Shown: positions 48,291 to 56,868, counted from the first letter of the stretch. The stretch: DNA of 64,000 nucleotides from Dielma sp000508965 (GCA_000508965.1 BAHV02000018.1:1-64000); one strand, 5' to 3'. Program-made: numbers and translations. Notes: generated by a model not told the origin, from the sequence alone.

Positions 48291-49690
48291 TGGATCTCGA
48301 TTCCCACCGGCAGCTGACTGTTCAGCAGCGCCTTTTCCTGACTCACACTGTCATAAAAGACTAGTTCTATAATGCCTCGATATGTACCCGGCGGCAGCTC
48401 TGTACCATCCTGCAAAGTGCTCAATTCAAGAGTCTCAAGTCTTGAACCTGCCGGTACACGGCCAGTCATGGCAAGCTCCTGACGAAAGAGTGAAGGATCG
48501 TAATCACCTAATAATGAAAGCCGCCGCTGATCGAGGAACGTCCGATGATTCTCTCCCAGCTTATCAATCAATTCCTGATCGCTGATCGTCAGCTTCACGA
48601 CGATATCCTGTGTAGAATTACCGGGATTATAGAAATCAATCTGTCCCTTGCCGTCTGTAAATACGATCAGACGATTGAATTCAAAGGCTGCCGTATTACC
48701 GCCCTCAGGTTTCAAGCCGTCATGGATCGCCTGTACGTTACCGTCAACCGGAATAGATGGATAAGGAATTCCCAGCTTCAATAAAAACAGCAGCAGCGGT
48801 ATGAGAAATAACAGAAGAAACCACGGACGGCGCTGTTTATGAATTACTCCTACCGCATAATCCTTAACTAAGATACCCTCTCGGTTCTTGCCGACTAAGC
48901 CGCCTGCATACTTTTTAGCTTCAATCCGTACCGCACTGCCACAGCAGCAAATGATACCGCCTTCCATTACACCGGCAATTCCGCCGCTGTATTCAGCACC
49001 TTGAATCATGGCATCAACCGTAAGATTAATGATCTTTGCGTCCTTCAAATAACCAAACAGACCACCATATTTTCGTTTACCCTTGATTTTGAAATTTTTA
49101 ATAATGTGATTGCCGCCGTCAAAGATTCCTTTGAAGGGCAGGGTGTCATCCTCGCCGATTGGCGATATGCTTTTCCCCTGCAAATCAATATCTGCATTCA
49201 GCCGGAAACAAGCATATTGAAAATGACGTTCTCCGCTGTTTACACCCTCTGCGGCCTCAATTAAATCTTCGCCAGTATTGATCTCGATCACATCATCGCC
49301 GCATGCGCTTTCAATATGAAAACAATCTTCTCTGAATCGCGGCGGCCATTCCGCTTCGCTCCAGCAATGTTCATAATCCCATGGCAGCTGTTTGATCACT
49401 GCTATGTCCATTTCCAAATCAATATCCGCAAATTTCTTTTTTTTCTTCTTCCGATCATCAATATAGAAGATATGTTCCATGATGCCTTCATTCTTAGCCG
49501 CAAAGCCTGCCATAACTTTACCCCGCTTGGAATCAGTCAGACTCCAGCTATTATAGATCTCACCATAGCTGCAGCCAATAAAACCGCCGCTGCTTTGTCC
49601 CCCCGACAGCTTTACCATCGCATAACAGTCTTTAATATAGCTGTTATTCAGTCCGATCAACCCGCCTATAAGACATATCCTTTTCTTCAT
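48287..49690 (-). CDS. GLUG-repeat protein with one TM and an outer C-terminal domain, unrecognised
   Basis: A 467-residue protein from the ATG after GGAGGAGTAAG. Residues 1-280 contain beta-solenoid repeats of the GLUG type (GGLIGLNNSYIKDCYAMVKLSG, GGLFGYLKDAKIINLTV, AGGLVGKNREGIL) but no signal peptide. A basic HKQRRPW is followed by one TM helix at about 290-308, predicting N-inside/C-outside topology. Residues about 315-467 form an outer beta domain with LELSTLQDGTELPPGTYRGIIELVFYD. A solenoid kept in the cytosol is odd, since such repeats are usually on secreted adhesins. A homopolymeric K6 stretch near residue 81 comes from an A-rich run. Confidence 0.8.
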   Translation of the reverse strand: MKKRICLIGGLIGLNNSYIKDCYAMVKLSGGQSSGGFIGCSYGEIYNSWSLTDSKRGKVMAGFAAKNEGIMEHIFYIDDRKKKKKKFADIDLEMDIAVIKQLPWDYEHCWSEAEWPPRFREDCFHIESACGDDVIEINTGEDLIEAAEGVNSGERHFQYACFRLNADIDLQGKSISPIGEDDTLPFKGIFDGGNHIIKNFKIKGKRKYGGLFGYLKDAKIINLTVDAMIQGAEYSGGIAGVMEGGIICCCGSAVRIEAKKYAGGLVGKNREGILVKDYAVGVIHKQRRPWFLLLFLIPLLLFLLKLGIPYPSIPVDGNVQAIHDGLKPEGGNTAAFEFNRLIVFTDGKGQIDFYNPGNSTQDIVVKLTISDQELIDKLGENHRTFLDQRRLSLLGDYDPSLFRQELAMTGRVPAGSRLETLELSTLQDGTELPPGTYRGIIELVFYDSVSQEKALLNSQLPVGIEIQ

Positions 49691-49691
49691 C

Positions 49692-50225
49692 TTACTCCTC
49701 CAATGCTTCGATCCATGCTGTCCTCACCCTCAGTACACCTGCTGAATAATACGTTACTTCTTCATATGCTAATACCTCTATGTGAAGTGAAGCATTTGTA
49801 AGCGGCTGTACTTTGATTGTTTCCAGCATCTCGCCGGGTGAAAGCAGACCGCTTTGTGCCTTGACATTCCCTTCTTCATCACGTATTACTATTTGGATAT
49901 TAACCTTATTCTCTGCGTAATTCATCAGATAGACAGTTAGTTCGTCATGTGTATAGAGCGGTGAGATACAAAAACCGACCTCATACTCATCACTTAGCTT
50001 ATATACTTGAAAATTCAGCCTTTCATCGATGTCAGAAGCTCCAATCAGCGCCTGTGCCCTCGATTCATGCCACGGCGGCAGAAAACCGCTCCATTGATTG
50101 AGAAGCAACAGAAAAACTGCAAAAAGCAGCAGCAGCCCGGATAAGATCAGCCGATGCTGCTTTCTGTATTTGGCATCACTTCGGCTGTTCGTCAGCTGCA
50201 CCCGCTTCACCCATCCCTTCTTCAA
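49692..50225 (-). CDS. Single-TM protein with outer beta domain, unrecognised
   Basis: A 177-residue protein. The start is TTG at 50225 with AGGAAG three bases upstream, or one of the GTG codons soon after. A basic N-terminus (RKQHR) precedes one TM helix at about 28-43 (LSGLLLLFAVFLLLLN). The outer part is beta-rich with IVIRDEEGNVKAQSGLLSPGEMLETIKVQPL, similar in pattern to the outer domain of the 467-residue protein. It overlaps the upstream secreted-protein gene by 50 bases. Probably a membrane component that meets the secreted proteins. Confidence 0.75.
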   Translation of the reverse strand: MKKGWVKRVQLTNSRSDAKYRKQHRLILSGLLLLFAVFLLLLNQWSGFLPPWHESRAQALIGASDIDERLNFQVYKLSDEYEVGFCISPLYTHDELTVYLMNYAENKVNIQIVIRDEEGNVKAQSGLLSPGEMLETIKVQPLTNASLHIEVLAYEEVTYYSAGVLRVRTAWIEALEE

Positions 50226-51858
50226 TTTCTTCCTTTCGATAAATCAGTTGTACTGCGGCTGGTTCAGCGGTTTCCTTTCCCTGTCCGTCAATGAAACGAT
50301 AATGAATCAGATCCTGCTGACTGCCGGCGATCAGACGACTATTTTCATCACATTCTGCAATCAAGTCACCGTCCTGTGCATCAATCGCTTGAAATTGATC
50401 AACGATCACTGTACCGCCGCCGCTGACACGAAAAACATTTCCTTTCATTTCATGATCACCGCTTAGTGTCAATGTCTCTCCTTCAGCGACCTGCAGGCTG
50501 TATCTCTCTTCTTTATGCTCCTCATCCTCGGATAGGATCACATTTGTTTCCGGTGAACTCACACTCAAGGTCAAACTGCCGATCTGTTTCTGCTGTCGAT
50601 AACGCTCTAAATTCGGACTTCCCGTAAGCACGATGTACAAATCCAATTGCGTCGGCAGATTACTGGCGGCTGCAATCAGTTTCTCTTCATAAGCTGCCGA
50701 TTCACTCATACTGTAATCATATTCATTTTCATTACGAATTCCTGCCGATTTGTAGACTTCTCCTTTGACGTCCTTGTCATCCAGCGTCAATTCATGAGTG
50801 ATATTGATTGGAAACAGCGAATAATTGTTGATGCGGATGTGATTGTTCGTGTTATCATTCCCATGCCAGCCTGACACCAGATCAGATAAATGGCCGCCGT
50901 CATAAGCAAAGTTCAAATCTCCCCATTCGATCTGCACCTGATACTTGTCTGCATCCGCATAGAGGAAGGGACTTGGCAGCAGTGAATAATACAAAATCTG
51001 TTGCTTTAAAAATTCGGTATGCTGATTAATATTGGCAAAATCAATCCAATCGGTCTGAGTTAGACTTTTACCCTCGCGCTGAATCAAATCAAGCACATTG
51101 CCATGATTCGTCATGAAACGGCTTGTCTGAGAGCTAACTGTTGCATCCGCTGCCAGATTGATCATCGTATACGCCTGATCATCACCGCTTTGCGAAAAGA
51201 CCTGGATTCCAGCTGATGCACCGGCAAAAAAAGCATAAGAACCTACCTCGATCAAAGACGGCAAATTTGAGTTCGCTGCATCAATCGTGAAGATTCCGGC
51301 CGCATCCGTATCATTGATGAGCTGGAACAAGGAACAGCGAAGCGGTGTAAAGACATTTTCTTCATCAGCAACGATCTGCAATCGGCAGCCGTTTAGGTCA
51401 ATACTCAGCACATCTGTATCAACTTCAGGCAACTGTGCCGCATTGACAGTGATATCTGCCAGTAATTTCAGCCGGTGATCTTCCGCTGTACTTAGACAAG
51501 CACTCAAACCGGACGTATCAGCGGCCTCACAGATTGAGGAAAAAACACCTTCTTCAGGCAAAGCCGGCAATGACTCCTCTTGTTCAATATCAGAAGATGA
51601 TGCCGTATCTTGACCTGTGGCAGGTGCTTCAGTATCACTGCCACTGGCTGATGATCCGGGAATCAAATCGGTATCTGTTGATATATCAGATGAAGAGGAT
51701 CCCTTTGTATCAGACTCGCTCGCCTCATGAATTTCATCGCCGATGTCACCCACCCCTTCTATTTCAGACTCAAACTGCACTGGAACGATAAAGAGCAAAC
51801 TCAGGGTCAGACATAGCAAGTTTCCTTTACCGATCATCGAAATACTCACTCGTGTCAT
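50176..51858 (-). CDS. Secreted surface protein with GNDN domain, unrecognised
   Basis: A 560-residue protein. The first 30 residues are a signal peptide (LLCLTLSLLFIVPVQ); its ATG overlaps the DivIVA-like stop as ATGA, with a second ATG seven codons later. Residues about 35-100 are a Ser/Thr/Asp/Glu-rich linker, open to glycosylation. Residues 306-435 match the domain in the 912-residue protein: YQVQIEWGDLNFAYDGG, GWHGNDNTNNHIRINNYS, YKSAG and IGSLTLSVSS. The end is acidic and disordered. No LPXTG or enzyme motif. Confidence 0.82.
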   Translation of the reverse strand: MTRVSISMIGKGNLLCLTLSLLFIVPVQFESEIEGVGDIGDEIHEASESDTKGSSSSDISTDTDLIPGSSASGSDTEAPATGQDTASSSDIEQEESLPALPEEGVFSSICEAADTSGLSACLSTAEDHRLKLLADITVNAAQLPEVDTDVLSIDLNGCRLQIVADEENVFTPLRCSLFQLINDTDAAGIFTIDAANSNLPSLIEVGSYAFFAGASAGIQVFSQSGDDQAYTMINLAADATVSSQTSRFMTNHGNVLDLIQREGKSLTQTDWIDFANINQHTEFLKQQILYYSLLPSPFLYADADKYQVQIEWGDLNFAYDGGHLSDLVSGWHGNDNTNNHIRINNYSLFPINITHELTLDDKDVKGEVYKSAGIRNENEYDYSMSESAAYEEKLIAAASNLPTQLDLYIVLTGSPNLERYRQQKQIGSLTLSVSSPETNVILSEDEEHKEERYSLQVAEGETLTLSGDHEMKGNVFRVSGGGTVIVDQFQAIDAQDGDLIAECDENSRLIAGSQQDLIHYRFIDGQGKETAEPAAVQLIYRKEEIEEGMGEAGAADEQPK

Positions 51859-52457
51859 CCTCGCCGCTGGGCATTGATACTCTTCATCAGATCATCGATG
51901 TTTTCTGCTGAATTTATTTCAGCTTTAGGTATTTCCTCAGCGACAGCAGCAGAATTTGCTGTATTGAACGATTGAACTAATGCTTCCACAGAGATCTGAT
52001 CATTTAATATCTCTTGTGTTCTTTCCGTTTGAGGATATAACCGTTTCACCTTTTCGACGGCAGCTGTGATATTACTTTCCAAGGGTATCTCACTAAGTAT
52101 TTTCGCCGAATAAAGCATGTACATTTCCTGTGAATTTTCAATCGTCTTACGCAGCTTTTCAGCAGTTTGCAATAACTCGATAAAATCAGTACGCATATCC
52201 TGTACTAAATCTGCCTTCACCCGCCCTGCTTCTTCCATTATCCGCTTTCGGTCTGATTCAGCTTCACTGATGATTGCAGCTGCCTGCTTTTCAGCCTCCT
52301 CAACAATCTGATCACTGCGGCTTTGGGCATTCAGCATCAATCGGCTGATTGCCATATGTTCATTCTGATATTGAGTATTCAGCTCATCGAGATATTGATC
52401 AACTTCTGTTTTAGAATAACCGTTGATTACGGTCTTGAATTTTCCTGTATTATTCAT
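51855..52457 (-). CDS. DivIVA-like coiled-coil protein leading the surface operon
   Basis: A 200-residue cytosolic protein starting MNNTGKFKTVINGYSKTEVDQYLDEL, the DivIVA N-terminal membrane-curvature domain (GYxxxEVDxYLDEL). A long coiled coil follows (about 25-120). The end holds a helical SAENIDDLMKSINAQRRG. GAGGGGTGAGT precedes the ATG. DivIVA-type proteins recruit partners to poles and septa, so it may place the surface system. It is the first gene after a regulated leader. Confidence 0.85.
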   Translation of the reverse strand: MNNTGKFKTVINGYSKTEVDQYLDELNTQYQNEHMAISRLMLNAQSRSDQIVEEAEKQAAAIISEAESDRKRIMEEAGRVKADLVQDMRTDFIELLQTAEKLRKTIENSQEMYMLYSAKILSEIPLESNITAAVEKVKRLYPQTERTQEILNDQISVEALVQSFNTANSAAVAEEIPKAEINSAENIDDLMKSINAQRRG

Positions 52458-52510
52458 ACTCACCCCTCTGACGAGCTTAAAGATTCGTCATATTTATTTT
52501 AGTAAAAGAA

Positions 52511-52551
52511 AAAAGCAGGAATGATGAAACTTGGGGAAAAACATCATTCCT
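52511..52551 (-). terminator. Leader terminator (attenuator) of the surface operon
   Basis: AGGAATGATG and CATCATTCCT form a perfect 10-bp stem with a 15-base loop, followed on the minus strand by GCTTTTTTCTTTT. It lies after the promoter and about 55 bases before the first gene. The base and loop contain CCAAGTTT (52534-52527), complementary to AAACTTGG at 52603-52596. Confidence 0.82.
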
Positions 52552-52595
52552 ATCTCGGCGGGAACCATATAAAATGCTCCCATAATTAAAAAAGT

Positions 52596-52648
52596 CCAAG
52601 TTTTGTCTTATAATGTATACTTTATAAGACGCATAAAAAAACAGTCAA
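52596..52648 (-). promoter_or_regulatory. Surface operon promoter inside a 26-bp palindrome, with antiterminator arm
   Basis: TTGACT (52648-52643), a 16-bp spacer and TATAAA (52626-52621) form the promoter. GTCTTATAA and TTATAAGAC (52605-52613, 52622-52630) surround GTATAC, making a palindrome with one mismatched pair over the -10, an evident operator. AAACTTGG (52603-52596), near the predicted RNA 5' end, can pair with bases of the downstream terminator loop and 3' arm. Confidence 0.72.
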
Positions 52649-52649
52649 A

Positions 52650-53015
52650 AATCAAGTTTTGATACATAAAACGGCCATAAAATGGATAAAATCATTTACA
52701 AATAATGGTAAAAAGCTTACAATAAGAGTGTGTCAAAAAGTATACTATTTAACACACTATTTCAAATTGTGATTTTTTTGCATATTGCAATGCCGGCTGT
52801 AAATAAGTAAGCATAATAAATGCACGAACAGAAAATTTCACATCCAAATAATAACGCCGCCCCTTGCACAAAATTCCGGCATGAAGCGTATATAAATAAA
52901 TCCTGCGAATAAGACAGAAAAGTACACTGAGCTATAAGCAGGTTTTTTATTTCAAATTAGTAAAAACATCAATGATAATGGCTTATTGACCTTCAGCAGA
53001 CAGACTCTACGAAAG
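52650..53015. other. Gene-free stretch, nothing recognised
   Basis: Between the surface operon promoter and the terminator of the next gene I see no coding frame with a ribosome site, no clear riboswitch and no repeats other than scattered AT-rich tracts. Short dyads such as GTGTGTCAAAAAG/TAACACAC (52729-52759 region) are weak. Confidence 0.6.
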
Positions 53016-53051
53016 CAAAAAGAGCCTAAGCAAACAAAATTGCTTAGGCTC
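53016..53051 (-). terminator. Terminator of the small membrane protein gene
   Basis: GAGCCTAAGCAA and TTGCTTAGGCTC form a perfect 12-bp stem followed by TTTTTGC on the minus strand. Confidence 0.92.
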
Positions 53052-53086
53052 ATATTTAGCTTTAATGGGAAATCAGCTTTCTGGTA

Positions 53087-53635
53087 TTACTTATCAGGGA
53101 ACGCTTCCAGCTTTGCCTGTTCATAATAATGCTTAGAATGATTGAAGTCAATGAGATAAAGTAGTCCAAATATTATCGATACGAGGATGCAGATCAAAGA
53201 TAAAATAGGAATGAAAATCACCAAATAGCCAAGGATGCCAAACATTGCTTTGACCTTCCATTTATACATCAGCTTATCGGCCGCTAAGTCGATATTCATT
53301 TTACTTTCCATATCTACGATCCCGCTGGTAATCATATAAGTGCAGTATAGACTGCCGACAACTAAGATTCCATTAATCAGGATGACCAGCACTTCGTTTG
53401 CTGAGACAATGATTCCTAATAAGTCTATCACATAAAAAATCAATGATAAAACAAACATAATCATCAATATTGGTCTGACTTTAGAAAAGCACTCACTTTC
53501 AGAAAGCAGCTCTTTTGTACCTGAAAGCATCAGCAGATAGCCAGCAAAATCAGGAATCAAACCTAAAGACATATTATTAATACTGATGGTAAAATTAAAG
53601 AATACAAATATCAAGCCCCAAAATATTTTTTTCAT
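53087..53635 (-). CDS. Multi-pass membrane protein of unknown function
   Basis: A 182-residue protein starting MKKIFWGLIFVFFNFTISIN, chosen over the upstream frame start because GAGGG lies nine bases upstream. It has about five TM helices, with a G-L-I-P-D-F-A-G-Y-L-L-M-L-S-G motif near residue 27 that recurs in small uncharacterised Firmicutes membrane proteins. No transport or enzyme signature. It is a single gene with its own terminator. Confidence 0.78.
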   Translation of the reverse strand: MKKIFWGLIFVFFNFTISINNMSLGLIPDFAGYLLMLSGTKELLSESECFSKVRPILMIMFVLSLIFYVIDLLGIIVSANEVLVILINGILVVGSLYCTYMITSGIVDMESKMNIDLAADKLMYKWKVKAMFGILGYLVIFIPILSLICILVSIIFGLLYLIDFNHSKHYYEQAKLEAFPDK

Positions 53636-53795
53636 CTCATGCACCCTCACTTTATTTATCATTATAAACGATATACACGCAGCTGCAAGTTCATGTTTTG
53701 TACAGAAAGTTAACAAAGAATGAACGTTTCAAAACATTAATAAAATCACAACCTCATTCTATATGCTTTCAGCTGTTCACATACTTTATCAATGC

Positions 53796-54515
53796 CTATC
53801 GATGCAGTCTTACGACATACTTATAACCATTCGCTTTATAATAATTTTTTGAGTATTCAATCGGTATATTCCTGCTGTCATAAGTAATTCTTTCACGATA
53901 AAAAATAGGTTCATCCTTATCTAAAAACATATCCTTGCGGATTGCCGGTGTCGACATAATTGCCTCAATCGTCTCTGAAGCCGTCCCCAGCTTTACCCCG
54001 CAGCTTTCATAAAAATCATAAAGAGAAGTTGTCGCACCGAATTTTTCCGTATCGATCACAAACCCAAGCCGCTGGGTAATATAGGTCTCAAAAATACCGG
54101 ATATGCGTCCATTCAGCAATTTCAGACGTTTTAAATAATAAACATCCTCATTCGGCTCGATTTGAAGGAAACCAGCCACTAGTACAGATGCCTGCTGAAC
54201 CTCGCATTTCAAAATGATATTAGAAGGAACATCACCGCCGCGTTTCGCATCTTCTGAGAAACCGGTCAGTTCGTATAAGTCAGAGTATTTTTTCTTAGGC
54301 AGAACCACAGCACCCTTCCCCTTGATTTTCTTGATATAACCATCATGCTCCATATCCGTCAGCGCCCGGCGAACCGTTATGCGGCTGACTTTATAAATAT
54401 CCTGTAATTCTGATTCTGAAGGCAAATAACTTCCAACTCCATATGTGGAATCCTCAATTTTTTTAATTAATTCTTCATAAATTACCATATACAATGGTAT
54501 CGTTTTATTTTCCAT
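53796..54515 (-). CDS. GntR-family regulator (HutC/UTRA subfamily)
   Basis: A 239-residue regulator. N-terminal winged helix: YLPSESELQDIYKVSRITVRRALTDMEHDGYIKKIKGKG. C-terminal UTRA ligand domain: SEDAKRGGDVPSNIILKC through VYYLKRLKLLNG and IPIEYSKNYY. Such regulators beside PTS genes bind the phosphorylated sugar. It lies after the PTS operon with its own promoter and a terminator between. Target sites near 60512-60551 are likely. Confidence 0.93.
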   Translation of the reverse strand: MENKTIPLYMVIYEELIKKIEDSTYGVGSYLPSESELQDIYKVSRITVRRALTDMEHDGYIKKIKGKGAVVLPKKKYSDLYELTGFSEDAKRGGDVPSNIILKCEVQQASVLVAGFLQIEPNEDVYYLKRLKLLNGRISGIFETYITQRLGFVIDTEKFGATTSLYDFYESCGVKLGTASETIEAIMSTPAIRKDMFLDKDEPIFYRERITYDSRNIPIEYSKNYYKANGYKYVVRLHR

Positions 54516-54538
54516 GATATTCCCTTCACCTCTCTATT

Positions 54539-54567
54539 ATTTTAAAGGATACGTTCCCTTAATTCAA
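54539..54567 (-). promoter_or_regulatory. GntR gene promoter
   Basis: TTGAAT (54567-54562), a 17-bp spacer and TAAAAT (54544-54539), 23 bases before the ATG. The spacer carries a dyad-like AAGGATACGTTCCCTT that may be its own operator. Confidence 0.7.
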
Positions 54568-54642
54568 CCAATCATTCGCCTTTAATGCCGATATTTTAGC
54601 TATTTCAGCGAGTTTTCGATGAAGTGATCATAATTCATAAAG

Positions 54643-54667
54643 AAAAACGGGTAATTGAATACCCGTT
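54643..54667 (-). terminator. PTS operon terminator
   Basis: AACGGGTA and TACCCGTT form an 8-bp stem followed by TTTC; it overlaps the stop codon of the EIIA gene. Confidence 0.82.
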
Positions 54668-55085
54668 ATGCTTCTTCTGCCATTGCCTTGGCATCAATCA
54701 CCTGCATGCTTTCCTTTACACTGCTCAGCGCATTGTCGAGGAACGCTTTAATATCATCACCATCAAAATATTCACGACTGGTCAAAATTTCCAGCAATAA
54801 TGGCAGATTGGCACCGGTAAGCACATAACCGCCATGCTCCGCCGTATATTTTAATGATGCGTTAAAAGGCGTTGCCGCAAACATATCGACAAGGATGCAA
54901 AAAGGCATCTTCTGATCAATATAACACTGGGCGGCAGCAGCGATTTTCTCACTTAATTCATCAACATCATCACCATTCATGAAGCAGAAACTGTCAAAGC
55001 AGCTCTGTTCACCGGCAATCATTTCTACCGCATTTCGCAGTCCCTTCGCAAAATCAGAATGCGTACATAAAATTACTCCAATCAT
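54666..55085 (-). CDS. PTS EIIA, mannose/fructose/sorbose family
   Basis: A 139-residue EIIA. The phospho-acceptor is His9 in LCTHSDFAKGL; VDMFAATPFNASLKY and the GANLPLLLEIL segment complete the fold. It receives phosphate from HPr and passes it to EIIB. Its ATG overlaps the BtpA/SgcQ-like stop as ATGA. Last gene of the operon, immediately before the terminator. Confidence 0.93.
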   Translation of the reverse strand: MIGVILCTHSDFAKGLRNAVEMIAGEQSCFDSFCFMNGDDVDELSEKIAAAAQCYIDQKMPFCILVDMFAATPFNASLKYTAEHGGYVLTGANLPLLLEILTSREYFDGDDIKAFLDNALSSVKESMQVIDAKAMAEEA

Positions 55086-55900
55086 AAGTTATCCTCTCTG
55101 TGTTCTTCACGCCATTGCTGGGCCTTTTTACAGCCATCAAGAAATTGTCTGGCCCTTGCCGGATCAATTGGATTGCGCATATCGCCATTTTTGATCCAAG
55201 TTGCGACCGAAACACCATCATAATATTTCAGCAATTCAAATACATTTTCACCGGTCGCACCACCGCCTAAGAAAATTGGCACATCCGGCAATGTCTTGCG
55301 TGTTTCTTTGATTAATGCAAGACTTTCTTCACTGTCTTTGCCGCTCATGAATAAACCGTCCGCAAAAGCACTCTTGATCGTTGTTTTAGCAGCTTTTGGT
55401 TTTGGATCAGGACAAAGATAATTGGCATTGACCTCCTGAACATCGGCATAAACCGGTATTGATGAGCCGATGCGCTTTTTAAAGGTTAAAATATCCGCGC
55501 ATTGACCAAACATAAAGCCGCTTAAATCAATACTTACGCCTGTATACAAATGCTCGACACGGACAAAATCAGCCTTAGTGGCTTCCGCAACCGCCAATGA
55601 AGCAATGCCGTCCCAATTAATCAGAATTCCCAAAACCTTATCCGGGAATTGCTCTTTCAGCTTGTTTCCTAAAACACTCATAAAAGCAATGGTTTCGGTG
55701 CGGGCATGCTGGGCAATCGGGCCGTCATGCATGTTTTGGAGAATAAAGCCATCAAAACCTAATTCCGCAATCATACTGGCTTCCGCTAAAACCGTATCAA
55801 TGATGCTGTCAAATGACTGTCCATCATTCAAATAACTGCCTGGCATTGCCGGCGGCTGAATCATCACCAGAGCCAGCGGAAATTTTTTCTTATCTAGCAT
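55082..55900 (-). CDS. BtpA/SgcQ-family TIM-barrel protein
   Basis: A 272-residue protein with the BtpA/SgcQ pattern: LALVMIQPPAMPGSY, a GFDGFILQNMHDGP segment, LGILINWDGIASLAVA, ADFVRVEHLYTGV and a GGGATGENVFELL phosphate-binding loop near the end. SgcQ is found in sgc PTS clusters and its reaction is unknown; related barrels act on phosphorylated compounds. It overlaps the isomerase-like gene by seven bases and EIIA by four. Confidence 0.88.
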   Translation of the reverse strand: MLDKKKFPLALVMIQPPAMPGSYLNDGQSFDSIIDTVLAEASMIAELGFDGFILQNMHDGPIAQHARTETIAFMSVLGNKLKEQFPDKVLGILINWDGIASLAVAEATKADFVRVEHLYTGVSIDLSGFMFGQCADILTFKKRIGSSIPVYADVQEVNANYLCPDPKPKAAKTTIKSAFADGLFMSGKDSEESLALIKETRKTLPDVPIFLGGGATGENVFELLKYYDGVSVATWIKNGDMRNPIDPARARQFLDGCKKAQQWREEHREDNL

Positions 55901-56823
55901 GACATTTCCTCCTTACAAATCATGGAAAACAGGTCACTGGTTTTTAGTATTCCCTTTTCGCATACATATGCTGTAATGCATTCTGGGCGTACACCGACAA
56001 GTTCAATTGACTCAAAGGCTACGCGCATCTTTAATGCTTCAGGCCACTCAGCCGCAAGTTCACTTTTCAAATCCTTGGTCAACACTTCTTTATAAATGCC
56101 GTAACGGGCGCGGATATCTCCCTTAATCAGCGGTGTTAACACATAGTAAGGCACATGTCTGAGCATACATAATTCAGCTAAAATATCAGAACCAATCGTA
56201 TTAAATGCCGTACCGTCAGGATAGAATGTTTCCGCGCCGATAAAAACAGCATCCACCTTGTGCAGTACTGACAGCATGGAAGCGTCAGGAATAAAATGTA
56301 CCGTATGACCAGCCTCAACGATTCCCTTAACAAAAGGATAACCGCCATTGATCACCCTGCTTTCAGGGATATAAACAACCAGTTTCTGATCCGCCGCGCA
56401 GACAGCTTTTTCTACTGTGCTTGAGTAATCAAAAATCATAATGCACGACATCTTTGCCATTAAGCGTTTCGTATACGTAAGCAGCTTCTTTAAATCTTCT
56501 TCAGCTTCATTGAAATAGGCATCCCTAGCCGCTTTTACCCGCATTTCATAAGTGCCGCTGCCAGTTTCAATCTTCGCTTCAATCTTCGCCAGCGCCAAAA
56601 CGATCGCGTAGCTTGACTTGCCGCGGGTCTCCTTAAAGAAATCACCGATGGCCCTGATTTTTTCACTAGCTCCGGCTTCATCGTTCTGAGCAGCAATGTC
56701 CGCATACATTGCAGATATCATTTTAATGTGATTGCTGGCGCCCAATGAGCGGCCCTCTACAATATCATCAAAAGCCTTCAGACAGCTTTTGGGAAGCAGT
56801 TCTCTAACCTCATTCTTCTCCAT
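55894..56823 (-). CDS. eIF2B/R15P-isomerase-like sugar-phosphate isomerase
   Basis: A 309-residue protein. The N-terminal helices are followed by IMIFDYSSTVEKAV, VYIPESRVINGGY, VDAVFIGAETFYPDGTAFNTIGSD, the pattern of the eIF2B alpha/MtnA/ribose-1,5-bisphosphate isomerase family. Bacterial members convert phosphorylated aldoses to ketoses. In this operon it probably acts on the phosphosugar brought in by the PTS. AAGGAGG precedes the ATG. Confidence 0.85.
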   Translation of the reverse strand: MEKNEVRELLPKSCLKAFDDIVEGRSLGASNHIKMISAMYADIAAQNDEAGASEKIRAIGDFFKETRGKSSYAIVLALAKIEAKIETGSGTYEMRVKAARDAYFNEAEEDLKKLLTYTKRLMAKMSCIMIFDYSSTVEKAVCAADQKLVVYIPESRVINGGYPFVKGIVEAGHTVHFIPDASMLSVLHKVDAVFIGAETFYPDGTAFNTIGSDILAELCMLRHVPYYVLTPLIKGDIRARYGIYKEVLTKDLKSELAAEWPEALKMRVAFESIELVGVRPECITAYVCEKGILKTSDLFSMICKEEMSC

Positions 56824-56868
56824 ATATTCCTCCTTGATTCATTATTAGAATAGGAGAGCGCCGCTCCC

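Noticed and set aside
49316..49801. 161-codon plus-strand frame opposite the surface operon
   Set aside because: No ribosome site and covered by two well-supported minus-strand genes.
52464..52650. c-di-GMP or other known riboswitch in the surface operon leader
   Set aside because: The conserved cores of GEMM-I, GEMM-II, ydaO and T-box elements are not seen; only a terminator and an alternative pairing.
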